A program made the position numbers and the translations under genes. From JANRKG01 sp033763635 (GTDB lineage Bacteria; Cyanobacteriota; Cyanobacteriia; GCF-001939115): a stretch of 35,838 nt of DNA. The stretch covers positions 1-35,838 of the forward strand of contig JANRKG010000192.1 of NCBI GenBank assembly GCA_033763635.1, in the 5' to 3' direction. The notes beneath the pieces were generated by a model that made no database searches, was not told the DNA's origin, and worked only from the letters and a program-made list of their open reading frames with translations. Positions 16,973 through 24,694 of this stretch are shown here, one piece after another. Position 1 is the first letter of the stretch; every line of letters starts with the position of its first letter.

Positions 16973-19324
16973 ATGCCTGATCAATCTATGCCTGATCAAA
17001 TTGTATTGGGTGGTCGATATGAACTTGCCCTACATTTGGGCGGGGGCGGATTCGGTCAGACATTTCTTGCGCGGGATTTGCATCTTCCCGGAAAGCCTTT
17101 TTGTGTGGTTAAGCAACTAAAGCCTAAAACAACCAATCCCGTTGCGTTACAAACCGCTCGATCGCTCTTCAACAAAGAAGCGGAAGTGTTGTATGCCCTG
17201 GGTAGCCACGATCGCATCCCCCGACTCTTTGCCCACTTCGAGGAAAATCGGGAGTTCTACTTAGTTCAGGAATTCGTTGAAGGGAAAACCTTGAGTAAGG
17301 AGCTAAAAAATAGTCAACCTGCTTCTGAGGAGAAGGTGATCGAATTTCTTGAGGATGTGCTGACCACCCTCAAGTTTGTTCACGAACAGCAGGTCATTCA
17401 TCGAGACATCAAGCCCTCGAACTTAATGCGACGAAAAGCCGATGGCAAAATTGTCTTGATTGATTTTGGGGCCGTAAAACAAATTGGTGCGCCGACAGCT
17501 GAAGACTACGACCCAACAACCCTGACGATCGCGATCGGTTCACCGGGATATACGCCCAATGAGCAGATCGCAGGTAGACCCCGCTTCAGTAGCGATATTT
17601 ATGCGCTGGGGGTACTGGCGATTTGTATGTTACTAGGCATTCGTGCCCAACAGATTAAGGAAGACCCCCGAACCAGTGAGATTCTCTGGCGAGATGAGGT
17701 ACAGGTCAGCCCTCAACTGGCGACGGTGCTGGATAAGATGGTGCGTTACGACTATCGCCAGCGTTACCAGTCGGCAGTCGAAGCTTTGGAGTCCCTCCGT
17801 TATCTTGTCGAACCCATCACCCTTGCCATTTCTACGGGGCTTGCGTCCGCTGTTTTCTCTGCTTCTCAATCGGATCTGCATCTGGATTGGTTGGAACGGG
17901 GGGACGAACTGTTTCAGATAGAACGGTACTCGGAAGCCCTGAGTGCCTATGACAAAGTGATCAAGATGCGGCCTGATGAATATGTGGCCTGGTTCAAGCG
18001 GGGCATTGTACTGGAAACTCTCCAGCTTTATGAAGAAGCTCTAATGGCTTATGATCGCGTCATCGAACTTCGCCCTCAGGATTACCTGGCCTGGTTTAAG
18101 CGGGCGAAGATGCTTGAACAGTTGCAACAGTACGAGGAAGCCAGAGCAGCCTACGAACAAGTGGCTGATGTCCAACCCAACAATTATTGGGCCTGGTGCG
18201 ATCGAGGTCGTATGTTGGAACAGATGGGGCATTATGAAGCTGCGGTGACTTCCTACGATCGCTCAATTCAGATCAAGCCCGATTTTCAACCTGCGATGGA
18301 AGGACGGAAACGGGCCTTAAGCCAACTGAACCAAATTGACGATCTCTACCACCTGGAACACTATGAGATGGTGCTGGAGGGATGCGATCGGCTATTGAAG
18401 ACAAACCCAGAAAATTGTCATGCCTGGTTTATGCGAGGAATGGCCCTTGAGAAGTTGGAAAGGTTAGAAGAAGCACTGGATGCTTACTATCAAGTCATTC
18501 AGGTGCAACCGGAGGATCATCTGGCCTGGTTGAATCGGGCCAAGGTGTTAGAGAAGTTAGAACGTTATGGGGAAGCAGCGACTACCTATGCAGAGGTCGT
18601 TCGGCTCCAGGCGGGGCATTACTGGTCCTGGTACGATTGGGGCCGTGTGCTGGAGCGACTTCAACAGTTTGAAGAGGCGATTCTGGCCTACGACAAAGCG
18701 GTGATGCTCAAACCGGGGTTTCGTCCTGCCCTCGAAAACCGAAATCGGGTTCTGGCTTGCTTAAGTCGGGGAAGAACGACCCAAAACCGATCGGCCATCA
18801 CGACAAACAAATCCCTTTCATCCCCCAAAGTCTTATCTCTCTCGGTTGCAGAAGAGGCGGTTGATTGGCTGAAGCGGGGCATTTTTTTGGAACAGAGCCA
18901 TCGTTACCCGGAAGCGCTAGGAGCTTACGATCGGGCACTGGAAACTCACCAAACCAATCCTGACTTCTGGCAGCGACGGGGAAACGTTCTTTACAATCTA
19001 GATCGTTTGGATGAGGCCACTGTAGCTTACCAGGAAGCAGCCCGCTTAAATCCTCGTGAGCCGATGTTGTGGCATCACCTGGGCGGTGCGCTCGCCCGTC
19101 TACATCGCTATCAAGAAGCACTGGAAAGCTTTGATCGGGCGATCGAACTCAAGCCTGATTCTCCAGAACTCTGGTACTGGCGGGGGCGCGTGTTGTACGA
19201 ATTGAAGGATTACAGGGCAGTTTTAGCTGCTTACGATCGGGCACTTGCCATTAAACCCGCCTACGAAGCAGCGTTGACGGCTCGAAATCGACTGCTCGGA
19301 AAACTGAAACTTGTTAGCCGCTAG
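16973..19324 (+). CDS. Ser/Thr protein kinase with C-terminal TPR array
   Basis: This is a 783-residue eukaryotic-type kinase. The kinase domain (about 13-285) has the Gly-rich loop LGGGGFGQTF, ATP-site Lys47 in VVKQLK, catalytic Asp145 in HRDIKPSNL and the DFG motif in LIDFGAVKQ. About 11-12 TPR units of 34 residues follow (about 303-775), each with AWF.RG..LE and YEEAL.AYD..I...P patterns. One degenerate unit lies near residue 455 and a linker near residues 600-620. No membrane span is evident, so it is soluble. The first ATG (16973) has AAGG 8 bases upstream; a tandem duplication of ATCTATGCCTGATCA gives a second ATG at 16988. The TPRs probably recruit substrates. Confidence 0.92.
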   Translation: MPDQSMPDQIVLGGRYELALHLGGGGFGQTFLARDLHLPGKPFCVVKQLKPKTTNPVALQTARSLFNKEAEVLYALGSHDRIPRLFAHFEENREFYLVQEFVEGKTLSKELKNSQPASEEKVIEFLEDVLTTLKFVHEQQVIHRDIKPSNLMRRKADGKIVLIDFGAVKQIGAPTAEDYDPTTLTIAIGSPGYTPNEQIAGRPRFSSDIYALGVLAICMLLGIRAQQIKEDPRTSEILWRDEVQVSPQLATVLDKMVRYDYRQRYQSAVEALESLRYLVEPITLAISTGLASAVFSASQSDLHLDWLERGDELFQIERYSEALSAYDKVIKMRPDEYVAWFKRGIVLETLQLYEEALMAYDRVIELRPQDYLAWFKRAKMLEQLQQYEEARAAYEQVADVQPNNYWAWCDRGRMLEQMGHYEAAVTSYDRSIQIKPDFQPAMEGRKRALSQLNQIDDLYHLEHYEMVLEGCDRLLKTNPENCHAWFMRGMALEKLERLEEALDAYYQVIQVQPEDHLAWLNRAKVLEKLERYGEAATTYAEVVRLQAGHYWSWYDWGRVLERLQQFEEAILAYDKAVMLKPGFRPALENRNRVLACLSRGRTTQNRSAITTNKSLSSPKVLSLSVAEEAVDWLKRGIFLEQSHRYPEALGAYDRALETHQTNPDFWQRRGNVLYNLDRLDEATVAYQEAARLNPREPMLWHHLGGALARLHRYQEALESFDRAIELKPDSPELWYWRGRVLYELKDYRAVLAAYDRALAIKPAYEAALTARNRLLGKLKLVSR

Positions 19325-19333
19325 AAGTTCCTT

Positions 19334-19448
19334 AGGAGATTTCCGAAAAACAATCTAACCGCTGGTTTCGGCTTCGCTCAACCAGCACCCGCGCCCTGAG
19401 CGGAGTCGAAGGGCACACCACAGGTAAACTCTTTTCTGGAAATCTCCT
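19334..19448. repeat. MITE-like element, copy C
   Basis: This 115-bp element is the best preserved. The left end AGGAGATTTCCGAAAA and right end TTTTCTGGAAATCTCCT are inverted repeats with one indel. Inside are GCTGGTTTCGGCTTCGCTCA...CCAGC, a hairpin, and GCCCTGAGCGGAGTCGAAGG GC, a second hairpin. It starts 10 bases after the stop of the kinase-TPR gene. Confidence 0.72.
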
Positions 19449-20188
19449 TAGAGAATTGGCTACTTCATAGCCAACCTGTTTGTTTGGTTAAGAACAGAGG
19501 AAATCCCAGATCTTGGCTACGATCTGAGTCACATACACAACACAATTTTTGAGTTTAGCTGGATGCAAAGGTGAGTGAAATTGCGATTGGGATTTCCTGA
19601 CAAACCCTAAACGACGGGATTGTACTGGTATATCCAGCAACGATCAGTCCTACTAAACATCCTCCTCCTGGTAGATTACCGAATATAATGAACTTGGTAA
19701 CAATAGTTGCATGCAAAAAACTGGTAGTTCCGTAGATTCCTCCTTTTGGAGGCTAGAGTCTGCCAGAGTTTGCAACCTTATCTCAGTTTCTTTACGGTAG
19801 TCTTTGCAATAGTCTTTGCAATGGCCTTTGCAATCGCTCACCTGATTGGGAATCGAATTCAATGATTAAACTCAATCCCTGGCTTTAATTCCTGAATTCA
19901 ATCCCTGGAGACGCAGGTAACTGTAAAAATCCTTAATCAACGGGTTAACCAGGAAACATTACTTTTGCTTTGTCCGTCAGTTCCTACCTAGTATCTTTCA
20001 CCTTTTTCGGCCTTTTAACACCCTATCAGATTGACTCTCAAACTTGGTTGCCTCGAGTTTGCATCAAGTTTTTTCCACCAGGTTATTTTCTGCACCAAGT
20101 TAAGGTTTTCTTCTAGAAGTTGTTTCTTCCGAAGCCTTCTATTCTTCCGAAGCCTTTATTTTAGTGTTGTTTATCCACTTTCCTCCCT
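19449..20188. other. Intergenic region with short tandem repeats
   Basis: This 740-base gap has no credible gene. It holds three tandem 12-mers (AGTCTTTGCAAT, AGTCTTTGCAAT, GGCCTTTGCAAT; 19799-19834). TCAATCCCTGG occurs twice (about 19874 and 19898), and TTCTTCCGAAGCCTT occurs twice (20124-20138 and 20142-20156) just before the CRP-type gene. The leader of that gene is very T-rich. Reverse frame 19653-19862 is only a translation of the 12-mers and neighbours. Confidence 0.5.
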
Positions 20189-20899
20189 ATGTACTCCATC
20201 TCTTCTCCCTCAGAGTCTTTGGAATCTACCCGTGATTCGTCCCGGCCATTTCTAACCTGGCAACGGATTATTGATTGGGCGCAAGAGCATTATCGCTGTC
20301 GGACTTTCAGTAAAGATGAGAAAGTGCCAGCACGGGCAGGATTGCTTTATTTGGTACAGCGGGGTTCGGTGCGGTTAGTCGGAAGTGCCCAGGTGACTGC
20401 AACCAGCAGCAGTGCTAAAACCCCTAGAGTAGCGGCTGAGGAAGCATTTTTGGGGTTCGTGGGTGCAGGACAACCCTTTGAAATTATTGCCCAATCTCCC
20501 TTTACCCTCCAAAGCTACGCCCATGTGGATCAAACTTCGGTCATCTGGCTCTACTGGCACGACTTGGACAATTGGCCTCATTTCCGCCGAGAAGTCTTGG
20601 ATGCCTTTCGTTACCAGCATCAGCGCAAACTTTTGTGGTTGAGCACTTTGGGGCAACGCCGCACAATCGACCAACTGTTAGGCTTTCTCACCCTGTTGAT
20701 TGAAGAGTACGGGGAACCTTGTGAGAACGGCTATTGCCTACCCTGGTCCCTGACCCATGCTCAGATTGGGAGTGCGATCGGCTCTACACGGGTTACGGTG
20801 ACACGGTTGATGGGTAAATTACGGCAGAAGGGCCTGATTCGGATTCAAGGAGATAACCAAATTTGCCTCCCTGCGAATGCCATTTCTTCCGATTCCTGA
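20189..20899 (+). CDS. CRP/FNR-family transcription regulator with NtcA-like recognition helix
   Basis: This 236-residue protein has a degenerate cyclic-nucleotide-type beta-barrel (about 40-125: VPARAGLLYLVQRGSVRLVG ... GFVGAGQPFEIIAQSPFTLQ). A long dimerisation helix (about 130-160) leads to a C-terminal winged helix (about 185-225). The recognition helix reads AIGSTRVTVTRL, essentially that of NtcA, but the sensory domain does not match NtcA and lacks the cAMP-binding R..S signature. It is therefore a paralogue rather than NtcA itself. It may bind NtcA-like GTA-N8-TAC sites and sense something other than 2-oxoglutarate (inference). ATG at 20189 follows a T-rich leader. It is convergent with the histidine kinase across two strong hairpins. 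Confidence 0.85.
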   Translation: MYSISSPSESLESTRDSSRPFLTWQRIIDWAQEHYRCRTFSKDEKVPARAGLLYLVQRGSVRLVGSAQVTATSSSAKTPRVAAEEAFLGFVGAGQPFEIIAQSPFTLQSYAHVDQTSVIWLYWHDLDNWPHFRREVLDAFRYQHQRKLLWLSTLGQRRTIDQLLGFLTLLIEEYGEPCENGYCLPWSLTHAQIGSAIGSTRVTVTRLMGKLRQKGLIRIQGDNQICLPANAISSDS

Positions 20900-20995
20900 A
20901 TATCGCATCGCTCCAACATTAATCTTCCTAAAACCTAGTGGTCAGTCAATCAATGATTGACGGGTAGCCAAAATCCAGGTAATTGATTGGGAGTT

Positions 20996-21031
20996 AAATT
21001 TTGCGGGTCGAAGACCCATCAAAATTTTTCC
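20996..21031. terminator. Hairpin 1 between CRP-type gene and histidine kinase
   Basis: AAATTTTG (20996-21003) pairs with CAAAATTT (21020-21027), and inside it GGGTC pairs with GACCC around GAA. A T-run (TTTTTC) ends the structure. It fits a terminator for the plus-strand gene that ends at 20899, and by symmetry it could work both ways. Confidence 0.65.
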
Positions 21032-21043
21032 TGACGGAATACT

Positions 21044-21097
21044 AGCCCCACCTCCAGTTTTCCCATCAGACGGAAAATCGAGGTGGGGCTTAGTTTT
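21044..21097. terminator. Hairpin 2, long bidirectional terminator
   Basis: AGCCCCACCTC (21044-21054) pairs perfectly with GAGGTGGGGCT (21080-21090), and the stem continues with TTTTCC/GGAAAA past one mismatch around the loop CATCAGAC. TAGTTTTAG follows. This is the strongest hairpin in the window and separates the convergent transcripts. Confidence 0.75.
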
Positions 21098-21160
21098 AGG
21101 GGCGATCGGCTGGACCAAACCTTACTTCGGAACATGCAGCAAAATACCATCCCTGGGGAT

Positions 21161-21240
21161 CGGGTTGAGCGCAGTCGAAACCCGCGAACAATTGAGGGCT
21201 GAGCGAAGCCGAAGCCCTATTAATTTCTAAATCCCTTGAG
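21161..21240. repeat. MITE-like element, degenerate copy D
   Basis: GGGTTGAGCGCAGTCGAAACCC and GGGCTGAGCGAAGCCGAAGCCC are the same two palindromic modules as in copies A-C. The ending TTTCTAAATCCCTTGAG is a decayed version of the terminal repeat. The left end is not clear. Confidence 0.5.
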
Positions 21241-21264
21241 TTCTTAACAGCCACTCTTCACCCT

Positions 21265-24200
21265 CTAGAGCGTTCCATCTTTAGGGAGCTTATAAAGGGG
21301 TAGACACAAGGTAAACCGGGAGCCTTTGCCAAATTGGGAGATAACCTCAACGGTCCCCCCCTGTAGTTCTGCTAGCTTTCGAGTAATCACCAACCCTAAG
21401 CCAGTACCTTGATGCTGACGGGCCAGGGAGCTATCAATTTGGGAAAACGGGGAAAACAGAAGGCGTTGATCTTCCTCTAAAATACCAATGCCCGTATCCC
21501 ACACAGCAAAGTGGATCATGGCTCCTGGGCTTCCATCCCCACGGCGGCTTGTTTGGTACACTTTCAGCCCAACTGTTCCTTGGGCTGTGAACTTGACGGC
21601 ATTCGTTAGTAAATTGAGGAGCATTTGCCGCAATCGGCGGGGGTCTGCAACAACATACTCCAGACTCTCCTCAATCTCTAACTCAAACTGCAAGCCCTGC
21701 TGTTCAATCCGTTCGCGAATGAGAGAAGTCACGCTTTCACAAATATCTTCAATAAAGATCAGTTGCGGTTCTAATTCCAGGCGATCGGCTTCAATCCGAG
21801 ATAGATCCAGAATGTCATTGATCAACTCCAATAAGTGTTGACCGCTGCTATGAATTCGCTCGATGTAGTCCCGTTGCTTACTTGTCAGTGTGCCAAAAAA
21901 CTCCTGAAGCAGGACATTGGAGAACCCCAGAATAGCAGTCAGGGGAGTTCTTAACTCATGACTTGTCGTTGCAATAAACTCTTCTTTCAAGCGAGTGGTT
22001 TCTGCCAGTTCATGGTTTTGATGCTCCAGGGTTTGCCATTGCTGGCGAAATTCGCTGATATCTCGACCAATGCTAATGATTCGCTGTACCTTTCCGTCCG
22101 GGTCCAGAATGGGGGTATAAACCGTTTCAAACAGCCGATTGCCCGTCGGCAGGGGAACTTCGTGATCAACAAAAATGGGTTCGCGGATTGTGAGCGTCTG
22201 TCGAATCACCGATTCCATCGGCTCTGCTCCACTCCCCAGGAGTTCTCGATTGGTTTTACCAAGAATTTCTGAAATGGGAACATTTAGCACTTGGCTACCC
22301 GATGGATTAATCGAAATGTAGCGGAGTTCTGGATCATACTCCACGAATACATCCGTAGACTTTTCTAAAAACAAGCGAAAATACTCAGCACTGACCCGTT
22401 GCTGGTGTTCCTGACGGTAAAGACGGGCCTGACGGATCGCGATCGCACATTGATTTGCAACTTGCTCTACCAAATTAATTTCTAACGGATCGGGGAGTCG
22501 TGACGGGGCATACAGCGCAAATAAAACTCCCAAAATCCCCTGATTATCCAAAATCGGAATGATCAACTGAGTCATGTTGACCTGAGCAGGTGGAGTCTCT
22601 GGAATAGCCTGACCTTCACAAGTACAAATGACCACAGGTTGAGATGAAGAGAAGGGTGAATGAAAGTGTTGGATTACAATCTGGCCCGCTAACACCTGCT
22701 TACGGCATCGAGAACCCCATTGTTGGAAGTCAAGTAACTGGGGTATCCAATCTCGAACAACATGATCGGGATTGAGAAAGTATTCACAACACATTTGTAA
22801 CTGATGCTGGCGATCGTCAAATAGGGCAGCATAACAGCCTTCCAGGTTCAAAGTTTGCACAATCCCTTGAACAGCAGCCTCTAACACCTGCTCTTCCTTT
22901 AAAGCCCTTAAGAGGGTCTCTGTTAGGGAACGAATGAGTTGTTCGAACCGTAAGGACTGTTCCAGGGATGCGGTACGCTGGCGGACCCGTTCTTCTAGTT
23001 CCTGTGCATATTTCTGTAGCTGTTGCAAGAGACTGGCCTGTTCGATCGCGATTGCCATTTGATTCGCAACCGCCTGAATCACCTGTTCTTCCTCCTGGGT
23101 CCATTGGCGAGGAGCGCGACAATGATGAACAACTAACAGCCCCCATAACTGACGATCGACCGGGTCGTGGTGCCCCTGCTCATCCGTTCGCATAATCGCA
23201 ATTGCAATCATGCTACGCACCTGGATCTGATCTAGCATTTCGCGATGGCACGGGGCCAGGGAGTAGTCGCGAACGTCTGCAACGCTCCACAAGCGCCCCA
23301 GGCGATAGGCATCCAGGTAAGGCGGAGGAATACACTCAGCAGGATACCCCTGCCCCAAGAGCGTTGGGTACGCCGCATCCACCGTTTCCGCGACACAGAC
23401 TCCACTGTCATCAGCCGCAATTTGGTAAGCGAGAACGCGATCGGTTGCCAATACTTCCTTTAACCGTTGGGTTACAGTTCGGAAAATGGTTTTCAAATCG
23501 AGGTTGATGCGAATCACTGCCGAAAGTTCGCTAAGGAGCGCTTCTCGGTTCCGCAATTGCTGGATTTCCTGTTCAACCTGTTGCTGATCCCCCAGATCCC
23601 TCACGTAACTCAGTAAATGACAGGTTTCATCCCCCAATTCTCCGACCCGCAAAATGGTTACTTCTGTTTGCCAGAAGGAGCCATCCCGCCGCAGAAAGCG
23701 TTTTTTTAGGGTTTGGGGTTGGAATGGAGTTTGAAAAAGAGATTGAACTAACTTCACTTCAATTGCAAAGTCTGTGGGGTGGGAAATCGTGCGGGTATCG
23801 AATCGCCGCAAATGGAATTCTTGATAGTCCATCTGCTGACAAAAAACCTGGTTTGCCGCCAGAATTCCCCCATCCAAAGCGCTGCAAACAATCCCCATTG
23901 GAGCCAATCGCAGCACTGGATCAAGCAAATCAGGTTGAGGAGCAGAGAGCGCTGGCTGGGAAGTCTGGGTAATGGGTGGAGGAATTGGGGCAGGCGGGTC
24001 TGCTACAAGATTGAGGAGTCTTAGCCAGAATTGCCGCAACAAATCCCGATCAGTTTGCAAGTCCGTTTCTTCTAACCCTGAATACTGGGCCAAGGAAACG
24101 GCTAATGCGTCATTTTGCAGAATGTTGACGATCGTGTGGGGGTCAAGATGGATCTTGACCTGATAAACCAGGGGTTCGGTTAAGCACGCTTCAAACTCAA

Positions 24201-24507
24201 TCCACAGGTTCAGTCGGCTGCTTAAGATCAACAGCCCAGCCTCAATCTTCAGCCCATCTTCAAAGGAGCGTTTTAGGGGACGGGCACTTTCCCGAAAAGC
24301 CCAGACTTCTTGACTGGAATGACCTGGAGAGAGGGTTGCCCATAGCTGCTCTAACTTTTCGCAAAGGACCGAGTTTTGGCCCACTAAGAGTAATGTCTGT
24401 AACCTTCCACAACGGACCAATGTTTGCCTGAGGGTCTGCACCAGCAGGATTAAATTTTGGGCATCCAGGGACAGAACCACCTGCCCCGGCAAACTGGGGT
24501 GTTTCAT
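21265..24507 (-). CDS. Soluble PAS-GAF-GAF-PAS histidine kinase, cyanobacteriochrome-like
   Basis: This 1080-residue sensor kinase has no membrane span. The N-terminal ~190 residues match nothing I recognise. PAS1 lies at about 195-310 and GAF1 at about 335-497. GAF1 is phytochrome/cyanobacteriochrome-like, with Cys420-His421 in APCHREML (the canonical bilin-attachment position), Cys392 in YPAECIPP and LWGLLVVHHCRAPRQW. GAF2 spans about 520-695 and PAS2 about 705-820. The kinase core has phospho-acceptor His850 in SHELRTP, the N box NLLTNAVKF, and the G boxes DTGIGI and GTGLGL. No receiver domain is attached. A bilin-based light sensor is plausible but unproven. The gene follows the PstS-like gene by 187 bases but probably has its own promoter. 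Confidence 0.9.
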   Translation of the reverse strand: MKHPSLPGQVVLSLDAQNLILLVQTLRQTLVRCGRLQTLLLVGQNSVLCEKLEQLWATLSPGHSSQEVWAFRESARPLKRSFEDGLKIEAGLLILSSRLNLWIEFEACLTEPLVYQVKIHLDPHTIVNILQNDALAVSLAQYSGLEETDLQTDRDLLRQFWLRLLNLVADPPAPIPPPITQTSQPALSAPQPDLLDPVLRLAPMGIVCSALDGGILAANQVFCQQMDYQEFHLRRFDTRTISHPTDFAIEVKLVQSLFQTPFQPQTLKKRFLRRDGSFWQTEVTILRVGELGDETCHLLSYVRDLGDQQQVEQEIQQLRNREALLSELSAVIRINLDLKTIFRTVTQRLKEVLATDRVLAYQIAADDSGVCVAETVDAAYPTLLGQGYPAECIPPPYLDAYRLGRLWSVADVRDYSLAPCHREMLDQIQVRSMIAIAIMRTDEQGHHDPVDRQLWGLLVVHHCRAPRQWTQEEEQVIQAVANQMAIAIEQASLLQQLQKYAQELEERVRQRTASLEQSLRFEQLIRSLTETLLRALKEEQVLEAAVQGIVQTLNLEGCYAALFDDRQHQLQMCCEYFLNPDHVVRDWIPQLLDFQQWGSRCRKQVLAGQIVIQHFHSPFSSSQPVVICTCEGQAIPETPPAQVNMTQLIIPILDNQGILGVLFALYAPSRLPDPLEINLVEQVANQCAIAIRQARLYRQEHQQRVSAEYFRLFLEKSTDVFVEYDPELRYISINPSGSQVLNVPISEILGKTNRELLGSGAEPMESVIRQTLTIREPIFVDHEVPLPTGNRLFETVYTPILDPDGKVQRIISIGRDISEFRQQWQTLEHQNHELAETTRLKEEFIATTSHELRTPLTAILGFSNVLLQEFFGTLTSKQRDYIERIHSSGQHLLELINDILDLSRIEADRLELEPQLIFIEDICESVTSLIRERIEQQGLQFELEIEESLEYVVADPRRLRQMLLNLLTNAVKFTAQGTVGLKVYQTSRRGDGSPGAMIHFAVWDTGIGILEEDQRLLFSPFSQIDSSLARQHQGTGLGLVITRKLAELQGGTVEVISQFGKGSRFTLCLPLYKLPKDGTL

Positions 24508-24694
24508 TTAAAGATAAGAGTTGACCAAACAGTAATCGGAAATAAACCCACGCTCCCCCTATTCCTGAGTGTGCCCCACTCCCCAGGGGAAAAGAAAAAG
24601 CGAGGCAAAAATTTAATATGCTCTTACGAAAAATTGAGTAAAGGTAGAGGGTCTGCTGTTATTTCGGGTTTTGGCTCTTTATAAATAAGGTTTG

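Noticed and set aside
19653..19862. 69-residue minus-strand frame
   Set aside because: Its Cys/Lys-rich part is just the translation of the 12-mer tandem repeat, and no conserved features are seen.
20031..20255. 74-residue plus-strand frame, rich in Phe/Ser/Leu
   Set aside because: It reads the T-rich leader of the CRP-type gene and runs into that gene in another frame.
20945..20961. Perfect palindrome GTCAATCAATGATTGAC as an operator for the CRP-type regulator
   Set aside because: It lies after the gene, not before it, and does not fit GTA-N8-TAC or a CRP/FNR site; it is more likely part of the 3' hairpin region.
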